Both the position numbers and the translations under genes were made by a program. The notes under the pieces are model-generated. The model made no database searches. It saw only the letters and a list, made by a program, of their open reading frames with translations, and was not told the origin of the DNA. From Sphingomonadaceae bacterium (GTDB lineage Bacteria > Pseudomonadota > Alphaproteobacteria > Sphingomonadales > Sphingomonadaceae), in assembly GCA_020446665.1 (NCBI GenBank), contig JAGREF010000085.1:1-15124 (forward strand): a stretch of 15,124 nucleotides of DNA, written 5' to 3'. Positions 7,317 through 14,337 of the stretch are shown piece after piece. Numbering within the stretch: position 1 is the first letter of the stretch; each line of letters opens with the position of its first letter.

Positions 7317-7467
7317 GTGGCGCAACTCCTGATCTGTTCAATCCAAATGGAGGGGATGCGCGGGCTTGCGCAGCTCCCGCAAAAGCGCGGGAAACCCCTG
7401 TCTTGCCTGCCTGTATAGACGGGCCGCACTGAATGGCGACTGAACTTCCTGTTATCCTGTGTCACAC

Positions 7468-9162
7468 TCAGTCCTTCTCAAGGCGACCGGATTCCAGCTT
7501 CACCACCCGGTCGGCAATCCGGGTTAGCGAGCCGCGATGGCCGATCAGCAGCATGGTGCAGCGGCCTTTCTGGAGGGAGACAGCCTCTGCCACTGCGGCA
7601 TCAGAAACCGGATCAAGCGCGCTGGTCGCTTCATCCAGCACCAGCAGTGCGGGTTTGCGCAAAAGGGCGCGGGCCAGGGTGATGCGCTGGCGTTCCCCAC
7701 CTGAGAGGTGCCGTCCACCTTCACCCAGGTCGCAGTCCAGCCCACCGGGCAAGTCGAGCGCGAATTGCGCCTGTGCCGCTTCCAGTGCCTCGCGCAGTTC
7801 CGCTTCGCTCGCGTCCGGGGCAGCCCACCGCAAATTGTCGCGCAGGCTCCCGCTGAAAAGAACGGGTTCCTGCTGGACATAGGCCACCCGGTTGCGCCAG
7901 GCGCGGCGCAATTCCGGAGTGAGCGGACTACCATCAATTTCCACTGTCCCTTCATCCGGCGCGATGAGCCCACTGGCCAGGTCTGCCAGAGTGCTCTTGC
8001 CTGCCCCGGATGGCCCGACCAATGCCAGCGCTTCGCCTGCCTGCAGGGCAAGGTTAATCCGATCCAGTGCAGCTATCCCCTCGCGGTGGCGCAGGGTGAC
8101 ATTGGACAGACGCAGCTCGCGGGTCAGGGCTGGCGGCGTGACCGACGGGTCGAAAGGTGGCTCGGCCCCGGCGGAGGCGCGTTCGGTCAATGCACGAGCG
8201 GCAAGGAAGGCTGGTGCGGCATGGGCCCATTGCTGCCAGCCGGATTGGAGGGCGCCCAATTGCGGCACCGCACGGGCAAAGATCGCCACCAGCGGCAGCA
8301 AGACCGCTACATTGTAATGCCAGTGGGAAATTGCCAGCCAAGCCATCACGGCCAGCAGGGCTGCACCGCCAAGTTGCAACAGCACTTGCGCGCGGCCTGT
8401 ATCAGCAACAAAGCGCCGCTGGATGGCGCGCAACCGCGCAAATCCCTGCGCAACCTTGCGCTCTGCCTGCTCCTCGCGCCCAAAACTCTTGACCAGCCGC
8501 AAAGCGTCAAGGTTTTCCTCCAGCGTCAGGTAAATCGCCTGATGGCTCTTCGTCACCTGCTCACCCAGCATCCGCGCCCGGCGTCGCAAGCCAGCATAGG
8601 CAGCCAGCACCAGCAATCCCCCTACTACACCGACCAGCGCCGCCATGGGCGAGATCAGCAGGGCGGCGAGCAAGGTGGCGCCCAGCCCCAACCCGGTGCG
8701 CAACAGCGCGAAGAAACTGTTCGCGGCATCGGCTGCGAGGTCGATGGTGGAGATCAACAAGGCTCGGTTTTCGCTCTGCCGCATCAGCGAAAGCAGGCGC
8801 CAGTCAGCATGAACCAGCGCCCCCATTGCTTTTGCTCGCAGCCCGTCCACGATCCGCACATTCAGTTCATGCGCGGCCAGAGCGCGGATGAAATCTGCCA
8901 CTGCGCGCAACCCAATGATGCAAACGAACAGGGCCAGCAACCCGGCCAATGAGGGCGAGAAGTCGCTTTGCGCCAGCCATGCCGACAGGGGCGATGCGGC
9001 ACTGTCCGTAGTGGATGCCTGCGGCACAAGCTGGGCCAGCAAGGGCACCAGCAGCAGGAAGCCGATCCCCTCGCTTGCTGCGACCAGCATAGTCAGGACA
9101 GAAAGGCCTGCCAGCCGATTGGCCCCGGCAAGGCGGACAAGGTCGGATGCGGCACTGGTCAT
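7468..9162 (-). CDS. ABC exporter, fused membrane and ATPase domains (lasso cluster D type)
   Basis: Inner-membrane half-transporter, expected to work as a homodimer and to export the modified peptide, possibly giving immunity. It has 564 residues. The membrane domain covers about residues 15-310, with hydrophobic spans near 18-46, 74-95, 158-192 and 264-300. The ATPase domain follows, with Walker A GPSGAGKST (383-391), Q-loop AYVQQEP (427-433), signature LSGGERQRI (486-494), Walker B LLVLDEATSALD (506-517) and H-loop IGHR (540-543). No N-terminal C39 peptidase domain is present, so leader removal must be done elsewhere, as expected with B1/B2. It starts 49 bases after the cyclase gene stop in the same direction, so co-transcription is likely. 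Function is well supported; the cargo is inferred from context. Confidence 0.88.
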   Translation of the reverse strand: MTSAASDLVRLAGANRLAGLSVLTMLVAASEGIGFLLLVPLLAQLVPQASTTDSAASPLSAWLAQSDFSPSLAGLLALFVCIIGLRAVADFIRALAAHELNVRIVDGLRAKAMGALVHADWRLLSLMRQSENRALLISTIDLAADAANSFFALLRTGLGLGATLLAALLISPMAALVGVVGGLLVLAAYAGLRRRARMLGEQVTKSHQAIYLTLEENLDALRLVKSFGREEQAERKVAQGFARLRAIQRRFVADTGRAQVLLQLGGAALLAVMAWLAISHWHYNVAVLLPLVAIFARAVPQLGALQSGWQQWAHAAPAFLAARALTERASAGAEPPFDPSVTPPALTRELRLSNVTLRHREGIAALDRINLALQAGEALALVGPSGAGKSTLADLASGLIAPDEGTVEIDGSPLTPELRRAWRNRVAYVQQEPVLFSGSLRDNLRWAAPDASEAELREALEAAQAQFALDLPGGLDCDLGEGGRHLSGGERQRITLARALLRKPALLVLDEATSALDPVSDAAVAEAVSLQKGRCTMLLIGHRGSLTRIADRVVKLESGRLEKD

Positions 9163-9211
9163 GGCAAGTGACCGCTTGCACCGTCGCAGGCCTGACTGTC
9201 AAAAACCCCGC

Positions 9212-11089
9212 TCACAAATCATTGCGTCCTTCGACATGGGCAATGAATTGTGCAGCCAGCACGGCCCGCGGGATTGCCATGATCCGGGGCCAGTCCTGTT
9301 CGATATCCAGGCCCGATTTTTCCGGCCAATTGGCCAGGAGCTGTTCGATCCGTTCAATGTCTATCAGGCGGGAAAGATAGGGATGCTCGCGCATCACCGC
9401 ACAATAAGCAGCCAGTTCTTCGCGCCTTCGGCCAATGCGCGTGTGCATATCGATATTGTGGAATCCATGGCGGGTTTCCAGCCGTTGCGGCTCTGGCATG
9501 CGCCCTTGCGCCATGCGCCGGGCAAGCCGCCTTTCCTCACCATCCCAAGCGAACTGGCATGTGGGCAGGCCAAGGCAAAATTCGATCAGCGGACGGTATG
9601 CTGTGACATCGCGGATTCTCAGGCCGTAAATCTGTTCAAAGGCCAGCGTGATATTGCTGGCATGGCGATCCGCGGATTCGTGGTCATAACGGGCGGCTTC
9701 CCTGCGGCTGCGGGCATGGGTGTAGTCATCCCAGGCTGACCCGCTGCCGCGCAAGCGGGCCGTCTCGCGCTGGCTGGCCAATGCGGCCGGGGAAAGCGGA
9801 GACAGCAGCGCGGTCATGTCCCGTCGCGCTGGATGGACCATCCCGCGCAAGGCATTGCGCGCGCCCGCTGGCAGCAGCGGCAAGACTGACAGTGCCAGCA
9901 CCTTGCGCCAGAGCGGGCGCGCATCGCCGGGGCGGTTGCGCAGCAGCTTTGCCAGCTGGCCCCATTGGCCCTTTTTCGCATATTCGACATAGGCCCAGCG
10001 GCCATCATCGCTGAAGCTCTGATTGCCGAGATCGGCGTTGAAGATGGTGTCGCAGCCCAGCGCCCGCGCCCGGGCATAGACCCCGTGATACATGCCGACA
10101 TTGGCGAGGCCGAGCCCGAAACTGTCCATCGCGCGGAACATGTCCCGCGCATGGCGGTCAAAACCGCCATCGGCTGGATCGGCCACATGCAGCGAAAGGC
10201 GCGGATGCATGGCGGCAATGCGTTCCACCAGATCCAGCTCATTGCCCATGATCCCGGGGGGCACCTCTCCGTCCCAATCGGGATCGGGAATGAAAGTGAT
10301 CGCTTCCAGCTGGCGGTCCTCTGGCAAACAGCGCAGCAAAGCCTCTGCCACCAACGGAGAATCGAGCCCGCCGGACAAGGCGATGGCAGGCTTGCCTGCG
10401 CCGACCAGTGCCTTGTCTGCTGCTTCGTCCAGCAAATGGCACGCTTGTGCGACATAGTCCCGTTCATCAGCATGGCGGATCAGCGGGACAATGGCCGGAT
10501 CATACCAGTGCCGGGTGACCTGTGCGCCGGGCCGGAGCGTGACGACCGCGCCCAACGGGACTGTATTCAAATCGCGATACCAGCTGCTGCCATCTTCGCT
10601 GTGGAAGTCGAATGCGAGTTCGTCCGCCAGCCGGTCATAATCAAGCTGTTTGGGGACGCCTGCCGCGAAAAGTGCACGCAACAGAGGGGAGGCAACCGCG
10701 CGCTCGCCATTCCGGGCGTAATGCAGCGGAGGGGCATTCCAGGGTGAGCGGGCCAGGCGCAGCGCACCATCAGGACCCAGGGCAACGCTGCAGTAATTGC
10801 CGATCAGATATTGGTCGGCCTCTTCGCCCCAGCGGGCCAGTGCCAGAGCGTAAAGGCGGGCGGCGGGCAGCGAATGGTCCGATCCGATTTGCTGCGGGTT
10901 GTCGATCCAGCCATGAAAGGCGACAGTCCAGCCCGCTTCGCTATGGATCGCAGCGGGTGGTGCGGTGCACCAGCCTGATGCAGCATCGCCTTGCGCTGTT
11001 GCCTGTGCGCCAAAAACGGAAAGCGCCCGCACCAATTCTGGCACAGGCGCATATCCGGATTGGCTCCATCCATGCCAGACTGCAAACAT
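9212..11089 (-). CDS. Asparagine synthetase-like RiPP macrocyclase (lasso cluster C type)
   Basis: In lasso pathways this enzyme uses ATP to adenylate a side-chain carboxylate of the core peptide and join it to the new N-terminus. It has 625 residues. The N-terminal half has the glutamine-amidotransferase fold pattern (HGWIDNP about 59-65, GNYCSVALGPDGALRLARSP about 97-116) but begins Met-Phe. It thus lacks the Cys2 nucleophile, as expected for a cyclase that does not use glutamine-derived ammonia. The synthetase half carries the ATP-pyrophosphatase loop AIALSGGLDSPLVAEAL (235-251, SGGLDS 239-244), a DPDWDGE segment and a late PLIEFCLGLP block. The start ATG 11089 has AGG 5 bases upstream and lies 35 bases after the precursor stop. 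The precursor's lack of an obvious Asp/Glu acceptor makes the exact bond formed uncertain. Confidence 0.9.
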   Translation of the reverse strand: MFAVWHGWSQSGYAPVPELVRALSVFGAQATAQGDAASGWCTAPPAAIHSEAGWTVAFHGWIDNPQQIGSDHSLPAARLYALALARWGEEADQYLIGNYCSVALGPDGALRLARSPWNAPPLHYARNGERAVASPLLRALFAAGVPKQLDYDRLADELAFDFHSEDGSSWYRDLNTVPLGAVVTLRPGAQVTRHWYDPAIVPLIRHADERDYVAQACHLLDEAADKALVGAGKPAIALSGGLDSPLVAEALLRCLPEDRQLEAITFIPDPDWDGEVPPGIMGNELDLVERIAAMHPRLSLHVADPADGGFDRHARDMFRAMDSFGLGLANVGMYHGVYARARALGCDTIFNADLGNQSFSDDGRWAYVEYAKKGQWGQLAKLLRNRPGDARPLWRKVLALSVLPLLPAGARNALRGMVHPARRDMTALLSPLSPAALASQRETARLRGSGSAWDDYTHARSRREAARYDHESADRHASNITLAFEQIYGLRIRDVTAYRPLIEFCLGLPTCQFAWDGEERRLARRMAQGRMPEPQRLETRHGFHNIDMHTRIGRRREELAAYCAVMREHPYLSRLIDIERIEQLLANWPEKSGLDIEQDWPRIMAIPRAVLAAQFIAHVEGRNDL

Positions 11090-11124
11090 GCAGGCCTAAA
11101 TAGCGGGAATTGACGCCCTATGCA

Positions 11125-11256
11125 TCACGACTTCGTAGCGCCGCCCTGCAGGATTGGCGGCGGCTTGCCTGCGACGTCGGAAATTGTGCCGAGCCGGTCA
11201 AGCCGCGGTGCAGTCCAGGCCTTCTTATCTTGCGCAGATTCTTGCTTGGCAGTCAT
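11125..11256 (-). CDS. RiPP precursor peptide (lasso-type leader, atypical core)
   Basis: A 43-residue peptide starting at ATG 11256, with GGAG 8 bases upstream and a consensus-like promoter further up. The hydrophilic, Lys-rich start (residues 1-12) is followed by AWTAPRLDRLG (13-23). This is the W/Y-x2-P-x-L-x3-G motif that PqqD-like recognition proteins bind. The C-terminal part is TISDVAGKPPPILQGG (24-39), then ATKS (40-43). In standard lasso precursors a Thr stands six residues after that Gly, two before the cut; here it is Ala29. The predicted core would begin at Gly30 or Lys31. It has no Asp or Glu; Gln37 occupies position 8 or 7. The C-terminal Ser could be a target of a tailoring enzyme. 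It lies between the B1 and cyclase genes on the same strand. That it is the precursor is well supported; the final structure is open. Confidence 0.85.
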   Translation of the reverse strand: MTAKQESAQDKKAWTAPRLDRLGTISDVAGKPPPILQGGATKS

Positions 11257-11264
11257 GCTTGACG

Positions 11265-11268
11265 CTCC
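11265..11268 (-). promoter_or_regulatory. Shine-Dalgarno GGAG of the precursor gene
   Basis: GGAG at 8-base spacing from ATG 11256. It fixes the start of a gene too short for routine calling and contrasts with the weak or absent sites of its neighbours, as expected for the peptide that must be made in excess. Confidence 0.7.
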
Positions 11269-11275
11269 ATCGGTC

Positions 11276-11289
11276 AATCAAAATTGATT
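11276..11289. promoter_or_regulatory. Perfect dyad at the precursor transcription start, candidate operator
   Basis: AATCAA, two A's, then TTGATT is a perfect 6-bp inverted repeat. With the -10 box at 11296-11301, transcription should begin near 11289, so the dyad covers about +1 to +14. A repressor bound there would block the precursor promoter. As RNA it would form only a weak AT-rich hairpin. Confidence 0.45.
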
Positions 11290-11295
11290 AATGCG

Positions 11296-11324
11296 AATAT
11301 ACCAAATGACGCAAGGCTTCGCAA
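11296..11324 (-). promoter_or_regulatory. Sigma70-type promoter of the precursor gene
   Basis: TTGCGA (11324-11319) and TATATT (11301-11296) are 17 bases apart. The sites lie in an AT-rich island of an otherwise GC-rich region, 39 bases upstream of the precursor ATG. It would drive precursor, cyclase and exporter separately from B1. Confidence 0.6.
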
Positions 11325-11384
11325 TCGCAGCATTTTCTTGTCAGAAAGATGAATGGCAGATTTACGGGAAATATCCGAAGCGCA

Positions 11385-11645
11385 TCAGTGAATGAAACTG
11401 GCGGCCCGCAACTGGTTGAGGAATGCGTCGACATCTGCCTTGATTTCCGCCTGTTCCCCAGAGAAATTGTTGCTTAATTCCAGAATGATATCGGCCTGGC
11501 TCCGCGTGCCATCAATCAATTTCCACACAGCCAGCCCGGTATCCCGGAGCGAAAAGAACTCTCCACTGGTCAATCCGACAATGACGACTTCGTCATCGAC
11601 ATCGGTTTCGATGAACTGGTCGGGAATCTTGGTGATGGCGATCAT
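11385..11645 (-). CDS. PqqD-like RiPP recognition element (lasso B1 type)
   Basis: A small cytosolic winged-helix protein that holds the precursor leader and delivers it to B2 and the cyclase. It has 86 residues, the normal size. It follows the PqqD pattern throughout: a VDDEVVIVGLTSGEFFSLRDTG strand block (residues 16-37, where the family usually has D-x-V...G-x-Y-x-LN-x-TG), AVWKLIDGTRSQADIILEL (39-57), and DVDAFLNQLRAASFI near the end. ATG 11645 has no Shine-Dalgarno sequence, but a -10-like GATAAT lies 8 bases upstream. An upstream in-frame ATG is followed at once by TAA. It is the first gene of the minus-strand core cluster, 128 bases before the precursor and divergent from rpe. Confidence 0.88.
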   Translation of the reverse strand: MIAITKIPDQFIETDVDDEVVIVGLTSGEFFSLRDTGLAVWKLIDGTRSQADIILELSNNFSGEQAEIKADVDAFLNQLRAASFIH

Positions 11646-11653
11646 GGCGCGCC

Positions 11654-11683
11654 ATTATCGCCCCTGCAGCATGGCGAAAGCAA
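11654..11683 (-). promoter_or_regulatory. Candidate promoter giving a leaderless B1 mRNA
   Basis: TTGCTT (11683-11678) and GATAAT (11659-11654) are 18 bases apart. The -10 box ends 8 bases before ATG 11645, so transcription would begin at or within 1-2 bases of the start codon. This agrees with the absence of a ribosome-binding site. Confidence 0.4.
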
Positions 11684-11738
11684 GTATTTCTCCGCGATTC
11701 GCAAAGCTCCGCTGATGTGGAAAAGGGCGCGCGCCTGC

Positions 11739-11767
11739 TTGTCGTGATTCGGGCCTGTCTCTAATCG
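11739..11767 (+). promoter_or_regulatory. Candidate promoter of rpe - heparinase-like - purH
   Basis: TTGTCG (11739-11744) and TAATCG (11762-11767) are spaced by 17 bases and lie 24 bases before the rpe ATG. Moderate consensus fit. Three close-set genes follow with no obvious terminator between them. Confidence 0.35.
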
Positions 11768-11791
11768 CCAGAAAACCACGGAATTTTGCTT

Positions 11792-12454
11792 ATGCCTGCG
11801 CCGCTGATTTCACCTTCCATTCTTTCCGCCGATTTTGCCCGGCTGGGAGAGGAAGTGCGCGCTGTGGATGAAGCGGGGGCGGACTGGATCCATATTGATG
11901 TGATGGACGGGCATTTCGTGCCCAACATCACCATTGGCCCGGCCGTGGTGAAGGCGCTGCGTCCGCATTCGCAGAAAATCTTTGACGTCCATTTGATGAT
12001 CAGCCCGGTGGATCTCTATCTGGAAGAATTCGCTTCTGCCGGGGCGGATATCATCACCGTCCATCCAGAGGCCGGGCCGCATATTCACCGCACCGTGCAG
12101 GCAATCCGTGCATTGGGCTGCAAGGCGGGTGTTTCGCTTAACCCCGGCACCCCGGCCAAGATGCTTGATTATCTCTATGACGAGATCGATCTGGTACTGG
12201 TGATGAGCGTCAATCCAGGCTTTGGCGGGCAGAGCTTTATCGAAAGCCAGCTGCGCAAGATTTCCGCCATTCGCGGCCAGATCGACAAGCGCGGGCTGGA
12301 TATTCAGATCGAAGTCGATGGCGGGGTTAATCCGGAAACGGCGAAGCGTTGCGTGGAAGCGGGCGCCGATGTGCTGGTGGCCGGATCTGCCACTTTCAAG
12401 GGCGGGCCGGATTGCTATGCCGCCAATATTGCTGCGTTGAAGGGTGACGCCTGA
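11792..12454 (+). CDS. rpe: Ribulose-phosphate 3-epimerase
   Basis: Interconverts D-ribulose 5-phosphate and D-xylulose 5-phosphate in the pentose phosphate/Calvin pathways; a cytosolic, metal-dependent TIM barrel. It has 220 residues from ATG 11792, the normal length. A TTG two codons earlier is possible but unneeded. Motifs in order: [14 protein letters not shown] (residues 6-19), [18 protein letters not shown] (33-50) with the metal/catalytic Asp38, [26 protein letters not shown] and VDGGVN with the second catalytic Asp. The stop overlaps the next gene's start (TGATG), so translation is coupled. It also marks where the RiPP core cluster abuts housekeeping genes. Confidence 0.97.
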   Translation: MPAPLISPSILSADFARLGEEVRAVDEAGADWIHIDVMDGHFVPNITIGPAVVKALRPHSQKIFDVHLMISPVDLYLEEFASAGADIITVHPEAGPHIHRTVQAIRALGCKAGVSLNPGTPAKMLDYLYDEIDLVLVMSVNPGFGGQSFIESQLRKISAIRGQIDKRGLDIQIEVDGGVNPETAKRCVEAGADVLVAGSATFKGGPDCYAANIAALKGDA

Positions 12455-14331
12455 TGGATGGGCTGGTCCTGCGCGGCACACGAAGCCAGGGCAATGCTGC
12501 GGCGGAAGAGGATGATGCGCAGGCCATGGCCATTCCCCTGAGAAGTGGCAAGCGGGATGAAGCGCCCAGTCTGGCCCGCGCGCCGCGCCGGGGTGCACCG
12601 CAGGATGGCGAAGTGCTGGAGCCCGGCCGTTCGCTGGTGCTGGCTGATTTCGCGCCGCCATCGCTGGGTGCTGGTGAGCGATTGCTGCGCTTTGCCTATC
12701 GCATGGGTGTGCCGGGATCGACCCTGTCTTCCCCTTTCCGCAAACCTGCAAGATTGCGCCTGCTGGCAACGGTCGAAAGTCCGCTGGCGGGTGACAGGGT
12801 GGCCGGCGTGGCGCTACGCGCCGGCCACTTTCTGGTTCATGGGGTCAAGGCTCCGATCGCACAGATGGATTTCGCCGCCACTGCGCGCCTGACTCCGCCC
12901 TTCGAGCGTGTCATTCATGGCTTCTCGTGGCTGCGGGATCTTGCTGCCAGTGCGCCGCGCGAGCAATGCGGATCGACGGCGGAGCGCCTGCTTCTGGCCT
13001 GGCTTGATGCCAATCCCCGGCCGGGCAAGGGCGCTGCATGGCAAGTGGAACATGCCGGCACAAGGCTGCTCAACTGGCTGGTCAATGCACCGCTGATGCT
13101 GGGCGGGGATGACGGAGCCCTGCGCGCCCGCGCGCTGGAGGCCATCGCGGAAACTGCCCGCTGGCTGGATCGCAATGTCGGCAAATCGCCGGACCGGCTC
13201 GGCGAAGTTGCGGGCTGGTGCGGGATCACCGCAGCCGGACTGCTCCTGCCTGATGGCAAGGCTCGCCGCCTGTATGGCGAAGCGGGTCTGATCCGGGCCT
13301 TGGGTGAGCTGGTGGCCGATGATGGCGGGGTCCTGTCACGCAGCCCGCTGGCACAGATGGACGCGATTGCGCTGCTGGTGGAACTGACCGCTTGCTATCG
13401 CGCCGCGAGGGAAGAGCCGCCCGAAGCGCTGAATGCCATGCTCAACCTGCTGGTTCCGCCGCTGCTGGCGCTGGTCCATTCCGATGGTGGGCTGGGTAGC
13501 TGGCAGGGTGCAGGGGCAATTCCCGCAGACCGGATTGCGGCGCTGGTCGATGCCAGCGGCGTGCGTACCCGCCCGCTCAAGGATGTGCGCCAATGGGGCT
13601 ATCAGCGGGTCGTAGCGAACAAGAATGTGCTGCAATTCGACGCGGCGCCGCCGCCGCTCTCACGCCATGCGCGGTTTGGCTGCGCGTCTACACTGGCCTT
13701 CGAATTGTCAGTCAAGGGCCAGCGGCTGATCGTCAATTGCGGCGGCGCGGCGCTGGCGGGCGGGCAAGTGCCGGTGCGGATCGAACAGGGGCTGCGGGCG
13801 ACCGCGGCGCATTCCACGCTGGTGCTGGATGATGCCAATTCCACCGCCGTGCTGATCAATGGCAAATTGGGCGCGGGGGTGAACGAAGTTGAGGTGGACC
13901 GGCGCGTGCTTGAGCTCAAGCAGGGCCGTGCCACACGGGTTGAGGCCAGCCATGATGGCTACGCCCAGCGTTATGGCCTGCTCCATCGCCGGATCCTGAT
14001 CCTGCGCGATAATGGCGAGGAATTGCGCGGTGAGGATTTGCTCACCCCGTCAGGCCGCAAGGTCAAGCATGGCAAGGTGGGCTATGCGATTCGCTTCCAT
14101 ATCGGGCCGGGAATCGAGCTCAGCCTGTCGGATGACAAGCGCGGTGCGGGCATGGCGCTGCCCGATGGAAGCTATTGGCAATTCAGGATTCCCCAGGGCG
14201 AACTGGCGATTGAGGAAAGCCTGTGGGTTGACGGACAGGGGCGTCCGCAGCCAATCCAGCAACTCGTAATGCAAGGCATGGTTGCGCGCGGCGGGGGAAG
14301 TTTCTCCTGGCTGCTCAAGAAAATGGGATAA
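12454..14331 (+). CDS. Heparinase II/III-like family protein
   Basis: A 625-residue protein with the two-part layout of this family: an alpha-helical toroid-like N-terminal half and a beta-sandwich C-terminal half. In the first half, residues about 190-330 include EVAGWCGITAAGLLLPDG and LSRSPLAQMDAIALLVEL, typical of the alpha/alpha domain. In the second, HARFGCASTLAFELSVKG, NCGGAA, ATAAHSTLVLDD and VEASHDGYAQRYGLLHRR match the PF07940-type domain, in which a Tyr/His pair acts as lyase catalyst. There is no signal peptide, so it is probably cytosolic or exported by other means. The true substrate is unknown; alphaproteobacterial genomes commonly carry this gene next to purH, as I recall. The start ATG 12454 overlaps the rpe stop, and it ends 6 bases before purH. 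Confidence 0.85.
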   Translation: MDGLVLRGTRSQGNAAAEEDDAQAMAIPLRSGKRDEAPSLARAPRRGAPQDGEVLEPGRSLVLADFAPPSLGAGERLLRFAYRMGVPGSTLSSPFRKPARLRLLATVESPLAGDRVAGVALRAGHFLVHGVKAPIAQMDFAATARLTPPFERVIHGFSWLRDLAASAPREQCGSTAERLLLAWLDANPRPGKGAAWQVEHAGTRLLNWLVNAPLMLGGDDGALRARALEAIAETARWLDRNVGKSPDRLGEVAGWCGITAAGLLLPDGKARRLYGEAGLIRALGELVADDGGVLSRSPLAQMDAIALLVELTACYRAAREEPPEALNAMLNLLVPPLLALVHSDGGLGSWQGAGAIPADRIAALVDASGVRTRPLKDVRQWGYQRVVANKNVLQFDAAPPPLSRHARFGCASTLAFELSVKGQRLIVNCGGAALAGGQVPVRIEQGLRATAAHSTLVLDDANSTAVLINGKLGAGVNEVEVDRRVLELKQGRATRVEASHDGYAQRYGLLHRRILILRDNGEELRGEDLLTPSGRKVKHGKVGYAIRFHIGPGIELSLSDDKRGAGMALPDGSYWQFRIPQGELAIEESLWVDGQGRPQPIQQLVMQGMVARGGGSFSWLLKKMG

Positions 14332-14337
14332 TTCATC

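Noticed and set aside
7376..7391. CCCGC/GCGGG hairpin upstream of the DUF2141 gene, considered as terminator of the exporter transcript
   Set aside because: The stem is only 5 bp and no T tract follows on either strand; in GC-rich DNA this is expected by chance.
7708..8952. 414-codon plus-strand open frame opposite the exporter gene
   Set aside because: Composition (rich in Gln, Arg, Pro) and lack of any motif show it to be an antisense shadow of the ABC exporter.
9190..9202. TTGACA on the minus strand between cyclase and exporter genes, looking like a perfect -35 box
   Set aside because: At 17 bases downstream the sequence is GCAAGC, not a -10 box, and nothing better lies nearby; the exporter is more likely co-transcribed with the cyclase.
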